From positions 1 through 64,000 of the forward strand of contig NZ_JAAILA010000002.1 in NCBI RefSeq assembly GCF_010974825.1: 64,000 nt of DNA. Direction: 5' to 3'. The notes beneath the pieces were generated by a model. It did no database searches. It was not told where the DNA came from and saw nothing but the letters and a program-made list of their open reading frames with translations. The position numbers and the translations under genes are program-made. The stretch comes from Aeromonas rivipollensis (GTDB lineage: Bacteria > Pseudomonadota > Gammaproteobacteria > Enterobacterales > Aeromonadaceae). This document shows, piece by piece, positions 1 to 9,543 of this stretch (positions are counted from its first letter, which is position 1; each line of letters starts with the position of its first letter).

Positions 1-63
1 CTATTTCAGGACTAGACACTCTCTGGCAAGGAGCACAATGACCTGTTTACAAGAGGATGAAAG

Positions 64-1179
64 TCACCCCAGATTAGCCAGGGTTGGCCGGTGAGCATCC
101 TCGTCTTTGCTTCTGCCCTGTCTGAAGGCGTGCTGGAGCAGCACCAGGGCCATCCCCAACATCCCGCCCAGCAGGGTGGCCAAGACAAGGATCAACGGAC
201 GTTTTGGCTTGTCTCTCGTCAATGGCTGGCCAGGGGTATCCAGATAAGAGAATGGACGAAAGGCCAGGGTATCAATGCGGATGCCTTCTAATCTGGCAAG
301 CTGCACCTTCAGCTCCATTATCTCCGGCATATATTCTTCTGGTTTGAGTGACTTGAGGATGGCCAGTTTTTTAGCCAGCCCGTCTTTTCCGAGCATGATG
401 GGGAAGCGATCACCGTAGCTGAAATTTTCCAATGGTTTATTCACCCCGGCCGCATTGGCGATACTCATGCTGTATTCAATGTTCTCAATCTCTCTGGCCA
501 GCTCGCGCCTTGCATCTTCCATTTTCATCTTTATTCTGAGCAGGAGAGCACTGTGCTGGCTTTTTCTATTATTTTCCAGGGCATCGCACAGATCGCTATT
601 TTGTAATGAAATGATGTAATTCATATATCCCGTCAAAAGTGAGACTACCTCCTCTTTTTTAAAGAAAGAAAAAGAGAGGCGTATGCCTGGCTGTTCCCCC
701 TTCTTGTCTGCAGGCTCGAGCAGCATCCACTCTGACCATGTCCTCAATAATCTCTGTTGCGCCAGAGGGTCAAGGTCCTGTTCCACTACGTATTGTTTAA
801 ATTGGGAGCTGCCGTGCAGATAGCTGCTGATATTGTCGTAAGACTTGAATTCCAGTAAGAAATCATTGTAGAGGGCGTTATTGCTCTTGGGGCCGGCCAA
901 TCCTTGAATGTCGAGGGCGGTTCTTAGGCGATCGAGCTCCAGCGTGTCTCGCTGTTTGGGTTTATATATGATGGCGTGAGCCGTCCACTGTTCGGGAGCG
1001 ACCATGGCATACAATAATCCCATGCTGCCACAGATCAATGCGCTAATAAGGATGCAGATCTTTTTCTGCCACAACAATGCGAAGAGTGTATAGAGATCTA
1101 TTTCATCGTCGGCCCTTGTTATCTGCAAGGGATAACCCGCTCTATGGGGGTTATTGTCGTTCGTCGCCAAATGGCTCAT
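64..1179 (-). CDS. wzz: Wzz-type polysaccharide chain-length determinant
   Basis: A 371-residue protein with the architecture of the Wzz/FepE polysaccharide co-polymerase family: an N-terminal membrane segment at about residues 33-55, a long mostly helical periplasmic part, and a C-terminal membrane segment at about 326-349 preceded by a proline-rich stretch (DTPGQPLTRDKPKRP). Family members oligomerise in the inner membrane and set the modal length of O-antigen or capsule polymers made by Wzy. No polymer synthesis genes lie in the window, so the polymer cannot be named. The ATG start gives a complete N-terminal charged tail. Family assignment is firm; the symbol is used generically. Confidence 0.85.
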   Translation of the reverse strand: MSHLATNDNNPHRAGYPLQITRADDEIDLYTLFALLWQKKICILISALICGSMGLLYAMVAPEQWTAHAIIYKPKQRDTLELDRLRTALDIQGLAGPKSNNALYNDFLLEFKSYDNISSYLHGSSQFKQYVVEQDLDPLAQQRLLRTWSEWMLLEPADKKGEQPGIRLSFSFFKKEEVVSLLTGYMNYIISLQNSDLCDALENNRKSQHSALLLRIKMKMEDARRELAREIENIEYSMSIANAAGVNKPLENFSYGDRFPIMLGKDGLAKKLAILKSLKPEEYMPEIMELKVQLARLEGIRIDTLAFRPFSYLDTPGQPLTRDKPKRPLILVLATLLGGMLGMALVLLQHAFRQGRSKDEDAHRPTLANLG

Positions 1180-1674
1180 AGATTGTCACCGATATATGTC
1201 ATGTAGCATTTGGCGCTCATTCCCACAGGCCCAATGACGGAGGCAAGGTAGCAGCACGGACGAGAACCCGGTGGCCCTTGGTTGATTTGCCATCGGCTTT
1301 TCGAACATGGCGTGTCTTGGTCGGTTATGTGGCTGTCTGCCTTGGATGCCCATGGTGGTGGCACTGGCTGAACCCGGCTGCTTAATATCAGGATGATCAA
1401 GGTGGTCATCTGTTGTGGCACAGTCCCGTTGATGGGGGAGGGGAATTGTCCTTGCCACCCTGCCTGCGCCAGATCAGGCAATCTGTTCCAGTCGTACCAT
1501 GGGATATCCGTGAGCAAGAAGGGGGCTGCACTGCCGTACGCGGTGCCAAGTGATTAGAGCACCGGCTGTCTGTACGTGAACTGTACTGAGCCGCAGATCC
1601 CTCCGCGGATCGGCTGGCATGGAGAGCGGTGAGGGGATGGGAAAATATGACGCCGTGGGAGCCCTCTGCCCCCG
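1180..1674. other. Gene-less stretch between wzz and the GGDEF/EAL gene
   Basis: About 495 bases without a convincing gene. Short open frames on the minus strand (for example 1176-1517) have no recognisable domain, no clear Shine-Dalgarno sequence and an unusual composition, so I do not call them. The stretch presumably carries the wzz promoter. I see no clear terminator or repeat. Confidence 0.5.
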
Positions 1675-3792
1675 TCAGGCCGGTTCAGGCGGGAGGCCGT
1701 ACGACTCCGGCGTAGAGAGTGGCGCCTCGCAGTGGGCCAGCAGTTGCTCCCCCGGCATGGGGCGCCCCAGCAGATAGCCCTGCAGGGTGTCGCAGCCGAG
1801 CTGGGTCAGCAGGGTGCGCTGCTCCGGGGTCTCCACCCCTTCGGCCACTATGCGCATCCCCAGGGCCTGGCCCAGGGCTATGATGGCGCCGATGATGGTG
1901 GCATCGTCCCCCTCGTGCGCCAGGGTGGCGACGAAGCCCCTGTCTATCTTGAGCTCGTTGGCGGGGAAGCGCTTGAGGTAGAGCAGGCTGGAGTAGCCGG
2001 TGCCGAAGTCATCGATGGAGATACCAAGCCCGAGCTTTGCCAGGCGATTGAGGATGGCCAGGCTCTCCTCGGCGTTCTCCATGGCGGTGGATTCGGTGAT
2101 CTCCAGGGTGAGGTGGCGGGCTTCCAGCCGGTGGCGGGCGAGGGCGGCCTCCACCTCTTCCAGCAAGCCGGGGCTGGCCAGTTGTATGGTGGAGAGGTTC
2201 ACCGCCACGCTCCAGTCGTGATGACCCGCCTCCCGCCAGCGGCTCATCTGACGGCAGGCCTCATCCAGTACCCAGTTGCCGATGGGGATGATGAGCCGGG
2301 TCTTCTCCGCCAGGGGCAGGAAGCTCGCCGGGGAGATGGCGCCATGGTGCGGGTGCTGCCAGCGCAGCAGCGCCTCGGCGCCGACCACCTCGCCGTTGTG
2401 GGCGCCGTATTTGGGCTGATAGTGCAGGGCCAGCTGCCCCCGCTCCAGGGCATGGCGCAGCTCCTTTTGCAGCAAGAACTGCTGGTGGGCGTTGGCATTC
2501 ATGGCGTTGTCGAAGTAGTAGTAGTCGTTGCGCCCCCGCTGCTTGGCGTAGTACATGGCGGCATCGGCATTGAGGGTCAGCTCGTGCAGGCTGGTGCCAT
2601 CCTGGGGGTAGACGGCGATGCCGATGCTGGCGGTGATGTGCAGGCTGTGATGCTCCCAGGGATAGGGCTGGGCCAGGGTGGCCAGCAGCCGCTCGGCGAA
2701 GGCCGTGGTCTGGGTGATGTCCCCCGGCGCCAGGGCCAGCACGAACTCGTCGCCGCCAAAGCGCGAGGCAGTGTCGCTGGCGCCGAGCAGCCCGGTGATC
2801 CTGGTCGCCACCTCGGCCAGCAGCAGATCCCCGGTGTGGTGACCGTGGGCATCGTTGATGATCTTGAAGCCGTCGAGATCGAGAAACAGCAAGGAGAAGC
2901 AGCGCTGATTGTGCTGGCACTCCTGGATGCGCTGCTCCAGCCGGTCGGCAAACAGCAGCCGGTTCGGCAGCCGGGTCAGGCTGTCATGGAGCGCCAGCTT
3001 GAGCAGCTCGTCGTGGGCCAGGTGCAAGGAGGTCGAGAGGCGGGCGGCGTGGGCATCCAGCAGGGAGAGGACCAGGGCGATGGCGAACACCGCCAGGGTC
3101 ACTATGATGATGACGGTCGCGAGCCACTGGGTATTGAGGCCGGTGTAGAGGGCGCCGCACAGGCTCCCTTCAGGGAACTGGGCCGCCGCCATGCCGGTGT
3201 AGTGCATGCCGATGATGGCGGCCCCCATGACCAGGGAGGCGAGCGCCTTGCGAAAGAAGGCGCGGGGTGTGCTGTTGCGCAGGCGAAACGCAATCCAGAG
3301 CGCGGCGCCGGAGGCGAGCACGGCAATCAGGATGGAGAGGACGAAGAGCCCGCTGTGGTAGTGAATACCGGGCTCTATCTTCATGGCCGCCATGCCGATG
3401 TAGTGCATGGCGGCGATGCCTGCCCCCATCAGCAGGGCGCCCCCCGCGATCTGGCGCCAGGGTAGCTCGGGGCGGCTCACCAGCCAGAGCGCAAAGGCCG
3501 AGGAGCCGATGGCCGCCACCAGGGAGAGGCCGGTGAGGGTCAGATCGTAGCCCAGCGCTATGGGCAGGTTGAAGGCGAGCATACCGATAAAATGCATGGA
3601 CCAGATGCCGAATCCCATGGCGAAGGCGCCCCCCGCGAGCCAGAGGGCGGCGGCCCGTCCCCGGCTCTGGCTCACCCGGCTCGTCATATTCAGCGCAGTG
3701 TAAGAGGCGAGCACCGCCACCAGGATGGAGAAAAACACCAGATCCTGGCTGTAATAACTGTCGAGCATGGGGTGGGTCGCGGTCACTGTCAC
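1675..3792 (-). CDS. MHYT-GGDEF-EAL cyclic-di-GMP signalling protein
   Basis: A 705-residue inner-membrane protein. The N-terminal ~245 residues form a seven-helix MHYT sensor; its signature is seen as MHFIGM, MHYIGM and MHYTGM. A GGDEF domain follows with an intact GGDEF motif at residues 346-350, then an EAL domain with EALLRW at 473, [14 protein letters not shown] and AEGVE, all consistent with phosphodiesterase chemistry. The RxxD inhibitory site that normally precedes GGDEF reads GASD, so product inhibition is probably lost. The GTG start at 3792 has a weak AGAGTGA-type ribosome site; an internal ATG at 3768 lacks one. MHYT domains are proposed to bind copper and sense a diatomic gas (family knowledge). 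The net activity, synthesis or breakdown of c-di-GMP, cannot be read from sequence. Confidence 0.93.
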   Translation of the reverse strand: MTVTATHPMLDSYYSQDLVFFSILVAVLASYTALNMTSRVSQSRGRAAALWLAGGAFAMGFGIWSMHFIGMLAFNLPIALGYDLTLTGLSLVAAIGSSAFALWLVSRPELPWRQIAGGALLMGAGIAAMHYIGMAAMKIEPGIHYHSGLFVLSILIAVLASGAALWIAFRLRNSTPRAFFRKALASLVMGAAIIGMHYTGMAAAQFPEGSLCGALYTGLNTQWLATVIIIVTLAVFAIALVLSLLDAHAARLSTSLHLAHDELLKLALHDSLTRLPNRLLFADRLEQRIQECQHNQRCFSLLFLDLDGFKIINDAHGHHTGDLLLAEVATRITGLLGASDTASRFGGDEFVLALAPGDITQTTAFAERLLATLAQPYPWEHHSLHITASIGIAVYPQDGTSLHELTLNADAAMYYAKQRGRNDYYYFDNAMNANAHQQFLLQKELRHALERGQLALHYQPKYGAHNGEVVGAEALLRWQHPHHGAISPASFLPLAEKTRLIIPIGNWVLDEACRQMSRWREAGHHDWSVAVNLSTIQLASPGLLEEVEAALARHRLEARHLTLEITESTAMENAEESLAILNRLAKLGLGISIDDFGTGYSSLLYLKRFPANELKIDRGFVATLAHEGDDATIIGAIIALGQALGMRIVAEGVETPEQRTLLTQLGCDTLQGYLLGRPMPGEQLLAHCEAPLSTPESYGLPPEPA

Positions 3793-4170
3793 TCACTCTG
3801 GGATGGATAACGGCCTGAGCCATGGCCGGGCTGGGGAGGAAAATCGGGCTGGAGATTGTACACCAGAGGTGCCCCAAACCGGCCAGCTATACGCACCAAA
3901 ATGGGCCCAGGATCAGAGTAAAAACACTGAATTTACCCCTTGATGGCAATGCCCTCCCGCCCCTTGTCCAAGGGCGGGTTCCAAATTTTCCCGCTTGAAA
4001 ATGAGGGTTATAGACAGGAGGGGATCACTGCCACAGCCCTTATGCCTTGGGGAGCCGCAGCGTTTTTGTAGCCCGCCGAGGGGAGGGGGGGTAAAGGGAG
4101 CGAGCAGGTATCCAAAGCAGACAGCTCGCCATGGGCGAGCTGTCTGTGGGGATAAAGGTGTCAGACTCCC
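3793..4170. other. Intergenic region with one strong hairpin
   Basis: About 378 bases with no supported gene. It contains the upstream region of the GGDEF/EAL gene and, next to the end of the HNH gene, the hairpin at 4118-4146. The part at 4040-4110 is purine-rich with G runs. Nothing else is recognised. Confidence 0.5.
4118..4146. terminator. Perfect 13 bp hairpin downstream of the HNH gene
   Basis: CAGACAGCTCGCC pairs exactly with GGCGAGCTGTCTG around an ATG loop. It lies 24 bases past the HNH gene's stop codon. No T run follows on either strand, so it could be a terminator-like or mRNA-stabilising structure. Confidence 0.5.
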
Positions 4171-4848
4171 TTACTCTCTGAGGAGTCTTGGGAGCTTTTG
4201 GTAAAGTGCATCTCGGTGCGCCTCTTTGTTGGCACCATAGTGCAGCTCGCGGTGGCAGTTGGGGCAGAGGGCGACAGTGTTGCCGACGGTATCCGAGCCA
4301 CCTTCTGCCAAGGTGCGCAGGTGATGAACCTCGAGAAAGGGTTCCCCGGTCGCCGTGATAAAGGGAGCTTGCTCATCACAACACTCACATTTAGCGGCTG
4401 CGGTCACTAGTACCCAGGCTTTGACCTGCGGATCCCTCACATAACTCATAGTGCTGGCATAGCGCTGGGCTGGCTCCTGCGTCCCAAGAGGAAGAGGGAG
4501 CACGGGCTTTGTCTTATATTGGATGACCTGATGCTCGAACTCGGCCTGCCCGGTATAGGGTTGGCCATCAAGCTCGCAGATCAGGCGCTCTATGATAGGC
4601 GCATGCTGCGGGCCAACATGCTTGGCGGGTTTTAATCCAGAGACCCAAGCCCTGCCCATCAAGACGCAGACGTAAGAGATATTTTGCATCCGATATTCAA
4701 ATGATTTCTCGGACCGTGCGAAGCGTGTCGCCAGCTCAGCGTAATAGTGCTTTTTGACAAAGGGGATGCCATTCAACGCCTTGCTGTGCATATCCAGATA
4801 GGCGGCTACCGTTGCCCTTAACTCTTCTTCCGTCCATGTCTTGCGCAA
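4171..4848 (-). CDS. HNH endonuclease domain protein
   Basis: A 225-residue protein with an N-terminal helical domain (starting KTWTEEEL) that I do not recognise, and a C-terminal HNH nuclease fold at about residues 155-215. Visible motifs are CECCDEQ, EVHHLRTLAEGG and CPNCHRELH: two zinc-knuckle cysteine pairs and the catalytic histidines. The start is a TTG at 4846-4848, supported by a strong GAGGAG ribosome site six bases upstream; no ATG is suitably placed. It stands alone, with gene-poor DNA on both sides. HNH proteins of this layout occur in restriction or other mobile contexts, but no methylase or partner is adjacent, so a defence role is only a possibility. Confidence 0.8.
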   Translation of the reverse strand: MRKTWTEEELRATVAAYLDMHSKALNGIPFVKKHYYAELATRFARSEKSFEYRMQNISYVCVLMGRAWVSGLKPAKHVGPQHAPIIERLICELDGQPYTGQAEFEHQVIQYKTKPVLPLPLGTQEPAQRYASTMSYVRDPQVKAWVLVTAAAKCECCDEQAPFITATGEPFLEVHHLRTLAEGGSDTVGNTVALCPNCHRELHYGANKEAHRDALYQKLPRLLRE

Positions 4849-5114
4849 AGCCGACTCCTCGCGTCCGATACGCCTCCCTATGCCACTTCAGGCATAAGGA
4901 TGGTTTCATCCGAGTTACATTTGATGGTGCGCATCTTAATCCAATCGGCACCATCCTTCAGCCGAAAAGTCGAAAAACGAGTTTCTTATCAATGGATTTA
5001 TGTAGATAAATCAGTAGGCTGGTTTTTACACCGCCTGATGGGGGTCATTGGGGCCCAATAATGAGGTGTGGGTGTTGATTGAGTTCCACCAAAGCCAACC
5101 ACAGGGAGGTGGTG

Positions 5115-5582
5115 ATGGATCCGGTTTCTTACCTTTTTTCGGCTTATCTCAACTTGGTGCAGCAGCAGGTGACGGACATCTATGGCACCGAGGTCAAGGC
5201 ACTGGTGGTGCAGTATGAGGGGGAGCAAGTCCCCTTCTCTTATCAGCTCTGGCAGATCAAACAGAACAGCGTCTGCCGTCCCTATGAGCAGGATGTGCGG
5301 CGCTTTAGTCAGTGTACGGTCAAGGCAAGGGCACTGTTTGGCAAGCTGTGCGATGAGTTATCGCGCCAGGATGACAGTAGCTGGCAGCTCCCTAAGTACC
5401 GCACCATGTACTGCTCGGCCGCCATCGGCTATCGCCCCATGATTGCGGAGATCGCCGATGCCAAGCAGAGCCCGGCGAAGCTCGCGGAGCGGGCCTGCAA
5501 TCAGGCCATTCTGGCGGCCATGGAGAGCGAAGACGAAGCCCTGCTTGCCCAGCGCGACAAGACCTGTGCCGCCATGCGATAA
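5115..5582 (+). CDS. Hypothetical protein (155 aa)
   Basis: A soluble 155-residue protein with no signal peptide or membrane segment. The ATG at 5115 follows GGGAGGTGG; an in-frame upstream start at 5079 has no such site. It contains four spaced cysteines (SVCRP, SQCTV, KLCDE, MYCSA) and further ones in the C-terminal third (RACNQ, KTCAA), plus a helical C-terminus rich in Ala and Glu. The periodic cysteines might form disulfides or bind metal, but I recognise no family. It lies 115 bases upstream of a VOC-family gene on the same strand; whether they share a transcript is unclear. Confidence 0.7.
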   Translation: MDPVSYLFSAYLNLVQQQVTDIYGTEVKALVVQYEGEQVPFSYQLWQIKQNSVCRPYEQDVRRFSQCTVKARALFGKLCDELSRQDDSSWQLPKYRTMYCSAAIGYRPMIAEIADAKQSPAKLAERACNQAILAAMESEDEALLAQRDKTCAAMR

Positions 5583-5697
5583 GGCGTATTCCCCTGATAA
5601 AAGAAATGCTTAGGGATAATGGATGTGCGCCAAGGCACAGTCTTTACCAAGGGGACTGGCTATGATGGGGCGGCGATCATCACCACAGGGAGAGACC

Positions 5698-6066
5698 ATG
5701 ATCAGCCATATCGACCACCTGGTATTGACGGTCAGCGACATAGAGCGGACGGTAGCGTTTTACAGCCGTGCCTTCAAGATGGAGCCCATCACCTTCGGGG
5801 CCGGGCGCCGGGCCCTGCGCTTTGGCAACCAGAAGATCAATCTGCAACTGCTGGGGGAGGAGCCGCGCAACCGGGCACAGGTAGGTTCGGGGGATCTCTG
5901 CCTCATCACCCGCTGGCCCCTGGATCAGGTGATGGCCCAGCTCGAGAGCCAGGGGGTTGAGATAGTGGAGGGGCCCGTGATGAAGAGCGGCGCCTGCGGC
6001 CCCATCGAATCTGTCTATTGCCTGGATCCGGATCAGAACCTCATCGAGATCAGCCGCTATCGCTGA
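5698..6066 (+). CDS. VOC family (glyoxalase-like) protein
   Basis: A 122-residue single-domain member of the vicinal oxygen chelate superfamily. It starts ISHIDHLVLTVSDIERTVAFY, the usual first beta-alpha-beta unit with the metal-binding His in DHLVLTV, and ends with CLDPDQNLIEISRY, which carries the C-terminal Glu ligand. This resembles the virulence-protein/fosfomycin-resistance branch of VOC proteins. The ATG at 5698 has GGGAGAG just upstream; the longer frame from 5623 adds a basic leader without ribosome site. Substrate unknown: members include dioxygenases, thiol transferases and isomerases. It converges on the DUF3955 gene. Confidence 0.85.
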   Translation: MISHIDHLVLTVSDIERTVAFYSRAFKMEPITFGAGRRALRFGNQKINLQLLGEEPRNRAQVGSGDLCLITRWPLDQVMAQLESQGVEIVEGPVMKSGACGPIESVYCLDPDQNLIEISRYR

Positions 6067-6079
6067 GTCCCCTGACGCA

Positions 6080-6295
6080 TCAGGGCCGGTTTTCTTCCCC
6101 TTTGGCGAGGGCCCTGCGCAGTAGCGGGAGCAAGCTGAGCACCATGCCGGTGAAGAGCAGCAGATAGCCCAGGGGCAGCAGGGCAAAGGGCTCGTGCAAC
6201 AATCCCTGTGCATCCACTGTGGTGCCAAGCAGGTTGAAGGCCACAAAGCAGCCGAGCCCGGCCAGGATCAGCAGGGCGCCTATGGTCGTTGTCAT
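6080..6295 (-). CDS. DUF3955-like small membrane protein
   Basis: A 71-residue protein made of two hydrophobic helices (about residues 5-24 and 38-60) with a short connecting loop and a basic C-terminus (RRALAKGEENRP). This matches the two-helix DUF3955 family of small inner-membrane proteins; function unknown. The ATG at 6295 is preceded by GAGGACAACGAG, an acceptable ribosome site. It is flanked by the convergent VOC gene and, upstream, the end of gdhA. Confidence 0.65.
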   Translation of the reverse strand: MTTTIGALLILAGLGCFVAFNLLGTTVDAQGLLHEPFALLPLGYLLLFTGMVLSLLPLLRRALAKGEENRP

Positions 6296-6421
6296 CTCGT
6301 TGTCCTCGTTCGCGTATGGAAGAGGGGTGAGGGTGTCATGGCTGGGTGAAGCGAGCGTGAAGTGACGCCGGGCACACTACCTGCGATTGCCCTGATGAAA
6401 ACCACCTCGATGCAGATAACA

Positions 6422-6450
6422 CAACAGGGCAGCCATGGGCTGCCCTGTTG
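6422..6450 (-). terminator. Hairpin terminator of gdhA
   Basis: CAACAGGGCAGCC pairs perfectly with GGCTGCCCTGTTG around an ATG/CAT loop, 30 bases past the gdhA stop codon. The following T run on the minus strand is weak (TGTTATC). Confidence 0.7.
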
Positions 6451-6480
6451 CTTTGGGGGACGTTTCGGGGAGCTGCGTGA

Positions 6481-7824
6481 CTAGCAGACCCCTTGCGCCA
6501 GCATGGCGTCGGCCACCTTGACGAAGCCGGCGATATTGGCGCCGCTTTCGTAGTTCACATGGTCGTCATCCTGGCCATAACGAACACAGGTGGCGTGGAT
6601 GCTGGTCATGATCCCCTTGAGGCGGGCATCCACCTCTTCCCGGGTCCAGGAGAGGCGTTGGGCATTCTGGCTCATCTCCAGGCCCGAGGTGGCGACCCCA
6701 CCGGCGTTGGCGGCCTTGCCCGGGGCAAACAGCACCCGCGCCTCGTGGAATACCTTGATGGCGGCGGCGCTGGAGGGCATGTTGGCCCCCTCGGCCACCA
6801 GTTGCACCCCCTGCTTCACCAGCAGCCTGGCGTCCTCTTCCCCCAGCTCGTTCTGGGTGGCGCAGGGCAGGGCGACGTCCGCTTGCAGGTGCCAGGGGGT
6901 GCGACCGGTGAAGAACTCCAGCCCCAGCTCATGGGCGTAATCCGCCACCCGCTTGCGCTGCTCGTTTTTAAGTTCCATCAGGCGGGCCAGCTTCTCGGGG
7001 GTGAAGCCGTCCGGATCGTAGACGGTGCCACCGGAGTCGGAGGCGCTGATGACACAGGCGCCCAGCGCCATCGCCTTCTCGATGGCGTATTGGGCGACGT
7101 TGCCCGAGCCCGACACCGAGACCCGCATGCCGGCCAGGGACTGGCCACGGTGGGCCAGCATGGCCTCTACGAAGTAGAGCAGGCCGTAACCTGTGGCTTC
7201 CGGGCGGATCAGGCTGCCGCCAAAGGAGAGCCCCTTGCCGGTGAAGACGCACTCGGCGCTGTTGGTGAGCTTCTTCATCATGCCCGCCATGTAGCTCACC
7301 TCGCGCCCGCCCACGCCGATGTCACCGGCCGGCACGTCGGTATTGGCACCCAGGTGGCGATAGAGCTCCAGCATCAGCGCCTGGCAGAAGCGCATCACTT
7401 CCCCCTCGCTCTTGCCCTTGGGATCGAAATCGCTGCCCCCCTTGCCGCCCCCCATGGGCAGGGTGGTGAGGGCGTTCTTGAAGGTCTGCTCGAAGGCGAG
7501 GAACTTGAGCACCGAGAGATCCACCGAGGGGTGGAAGCGCATACCCCCCTTGAAGGGACCTATGGCGCTGTTGTGCTGGATGCGGTAGCCGCGGTTGACC
7601 CGCACCTGACCCTGGTCATCCACCCAGCTCACCCGAAACTGGATGAGGCGCTCGGGCTCCACCAGCCGTTCCAGCAGGCCGTGTTGCAGGTAGCGGGGGT
7701 GGCGTTCCACATAGGGCCAGATGGAGGCGACCACCTCGCTCACGGCCTGGATGAACTCGGGTTGGTGAGGGTTGCGGCTGGCCACCTGGGCCAGGAATGC
7801 CTCCTGAGAGAGGGAATGACTCAT
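6481..7824 (-). CDS. gdhA: NADP-specific glutamate dehydrogenase
   Basis: A 447-residue enzyme, the usual length for bacterial hexameric NADP-dependent GDH. It converts 2-oxoglutarate plus ammonium to glutamate in the cytoplasm. Visible motifs include the substrate site PMGGGKGGSDFDPKGKS with the catalytic lysine region, PAGDIGVGGREVSYM, and the nucleotide-binding turn SGSGNVAQYAIEKA. The C-terminal ANAGGVATSGLEMSQNA block is typical of the family. The ATG at 7824 is preceded by AGGAGTTACAG, a strong ribosome site. It is monocistronic, with a long 5' region and its own hairpin terminator. Confidence 0.97.
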   Translation of the reverse strand: MSHSLSQEAFLAQVASRNPHQPEFIQAVSEVVASIWPYVERHPRYLQHGLLERLVEPERLIQFRVSWVDDQGQVRVNRGYRIQHNSAIGPFKGGMRFHPSVDLSVLKFLAFEQTFKNALTTLPMGGGKGGSDFDPKGKSEGEVMRFCQALMLELYRHLGANTDVPAGDIGVGGREVSYMAGMMKKLTNSAECVFTGKGLSFGGSLIRPEATGYGLLYFVEAMLAHRGQSLAGMRVSVSGSGNVAQYAIEKAMALGACVISASDSGGTVYDPDGFTPEKLARLMELKNEQRKRVADYAHELGLEFFTGRTPWHLQADVALPCATQNELGEEDARLLVKQGVQLVAEGANMPSSAAAIKVFHEARVLFAPGKAANAGGVATSGLEMSQNAQRLSWTREEVDARLKGIMTSIHATCVRYGQDDDHVNYESGANIAGFVKVADAMLAQGVC

Positions 7825-8473
7825 CTGTAACTCCTGTAATAAAGGGAAATTGGCCTCTTGCCAGAGAAGGGTCGGCGCCGCCCCCCGCTTTATATTCGAC
7901 GTTGAAAGTGAATACGGATAAAAATTTGTTTCGTGGCGGAAATTGCCGACAATGATGGCGATGACGCCGCTACATGGCCGAAAAGAACGTGATAATTCGC
8001 GCTGACGAAAATCTTTTTATGCATTTTTGGTCAATAAATAGCAAGTTTTAGTTCATCCCTCTCTATGGGTATCCTTCGACGCTCTCTGCGGCCCTTGGCC
8101 TGTCGCCTCAGGCGAGGCGAGGCTGAGCGGGGCAGAGGAGAGGAGGGCGAGAGCATGGGCAAGATGAAGGGGCGAATGGGCAAGGGGAAGCTGGCCTGCG
8201 AGGCGGCATCCGCCGGGCGGCGCGCCCTCTTCGGGGCGGATTGCAGGATCCGGCGCACGGGGCAAGGCAAGGGATGGCGCAATATGCTACTGTAGCGGCG
8301 TTTTTTTGATGGGTTTTTTAATGAAAGTGCGGCGCTGCCCTTTTGAAGAGACTGATTGCAGGTGCTTTTTGTAGATTCTTTTTGTAGATGGAACCGTATG
8401 CAGACTAACCCGACCATGACCCGGCTGACTCAGCCGACACTTCTTCTGAACTCCACGATCTGGCAGGTGACCC
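7825..8473. other. Divergent intergenic region between gdhA and rluF
   Basis: About 650 bases. The gdhA side (7870-8045) is AT-rich and probably holds its promoter. The middle (8060-8280) is GC-rich with short overlapping frames on both strands that I do not support as genes. Nearer rluF there are T-rich tracts and an exact 12 bp direct repeat CTTTTTGTAGAT at 8365-8376 and 8378-8389. A 29-codon ATG frame (8398-8487) runs into the rluF start and might be a leader, but lacks independent support. Confidence 0.5.
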
Positions 8474-9484
8474 ATGCTGGCCGATGAATCCATGCGCCTG
8501 AACAAATACATCAGCGAGAGCGGCATCTGCTCCCGTCGCGAGGCCGACCGCTTCATCGAGCAGGGCCATGTCTACATCAACGGCAAGCGGGCCGGGATCG
8601 GCGATCAGGTGTTTGCCGGGGATCTGGTCAAGGTCAACGGTCAGGTGATAGAGGCGCGCGAAGCGGACAGCCTGGTCTTCATCGTGCTGAACAAGCCGGT
8701 GGGCATAGTCTCCACCACAGAGGCGGGAGAGAAGGACAACATAGTCGACTTCGTCAACCACAGCACCCGCATCTTCCCCATAGGGCGCCTCGACAAGGAC
8801 TCCCAGGGGCTCATCTTCCTCACCAACCACGGGGATCTGGTGAACAAGATACTGCGGGCGGGCAACGATCACGAGAAAGAGTATCTGGTGACCGTCGACA
8901 AGCCGGTGACCGATGAGTTTATCCGGGGCATGGGGGCCGGGGTGCCCATCCTCGGCGCCGTCACCAAGAAGTGCAAGGTGAAGCGAGAGGCTCCCTTCGT
9001 GTTCCGCATCACGCTAGTGCAGGGGCTGAACCGCCAGATCCGCCGCATGTGCGAGCACTTCGGCTTCGAGGTGACCAAGCTCGAGCGTATCCGCATCATG
9101 AACGTCAGCCTCAAGGGGCTGCCGGTGGGGGAGTGGCGCGATCTCACCGACGACGAGCTGATCGAGCTGTTCAAGCTGATTGAAGACTCCTCCTCCGAGG
9201 TGAAACCGGCCAAGGGGGATAAACCCAAGAGCCCGGCGGCGCAAAGCGCCAAACCGGCCCAGGGCAAGAAGCCGCGCCGGGACGACGATCACGAGATTGG
9301 CGGCCGCCCCAATGTGCCGGGTCCGGAGGCCTTCGAGAAGAAGAGCCCCGCCGGCAAGGGGACTGTTGGCAAAGGGGGCGCAGGCAAAGCCGCCGCAGCC
9401 AAAGGTACCCCCAACAAGGGCGGCAAGCCGGCCCCGGGCAAGCCGCGATCCAGCCAGGCCGGGCGGCAGAAGAAGGGGCGCTAG
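8474..9484 (+). CDS. rluF: 23S rRNA pseudouridine(2604) synthase RluF
   Basis: A 336-residue RsuA/RluF-type pseudouridine synthase. The N-terminal S4 RNA-binding domain ([18 protein letters not shown]) is followed by the catalytic domain with the [10 protein letters not shown] motif; the catalytic Asp is residue 107. [20 protein letters not shown] and [15 protein letters not shown] closely resemble E. coli RluF, which modifies U2604 of 23S rRNA. The C-terminal ~90 residues form a Lys/Pro/Ala/Gly-rich basic tail, similar in kind to the enterobacterial tail but longer. The start at 8474 ([11 protein letters not shown]) matches the family N-terminus; an ATG six codons later is possible. Confidence 0.95.
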   Translation: MLADESMRLNKYISESGICSRREADRFIEQGHVYINGKRAGIGDQVFAGDLVKVNGQVIEAREADSLVFIVLNKPVGIVSTTEAGEKDNIVDFVNHSTRIFPIGRLDKDSQGLIFLTNHGDLVNKILRAGNDHEKEYLVTVDKPVTDEFIRGMGAGVPILGAVTKKCKVKREAPFVFRITLVQGLNRQIRRMCEHFGFEVTKLERIRIMNVSLKGLPVGEWRDLTDDELIELFKLIEDSSSEVKPAKGDKPKSPAAQSAKPAQGKKPRRDDDHEIGGRPNVPGPEAFEKKSPAGKGTVGKGGAGKAAAAKGTPNKGGKPAPGKPRSSQAGRQKKGR

Positions 9485-9514
9485 TGCGCCCCTCATCGCC
9501 CTCTGATGTGCTCC

Positions 9515-9543
9515 CGATACACCGGCCCTAGGCCGGTGTATCG
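9515..9543. terminator. Bidirectional terminator between rluF and the MFS gene
   Basis: CGATACACCGGCC pairs perfectly with GGCCGGTGTATCG over 13 bp; the loop is CTA. That loop is the TAG stop codon of the minus-strand MFS gene, so one arm encodes its last residues. On the plus strand it lies 30 bases past rluF. Confidence 0.7.

Noticed and set aside
1176-1517. 113-codon frame near wzz
   Set aside because: No recognisable family, overlaps wzz start, no convincing ribosome site.
1732-3465. 577-codon open frame antisense to the GGDEF/EAL gene
   Set aside because: Low-complexity Gly/Gln/Val-rich product, explained by codon bias on the real gene; no domain.
8031-8417. Small genes in the gdhA-rluF gap
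   Set aside because: Overlapping short frames on both strands without domain or ribosome site.
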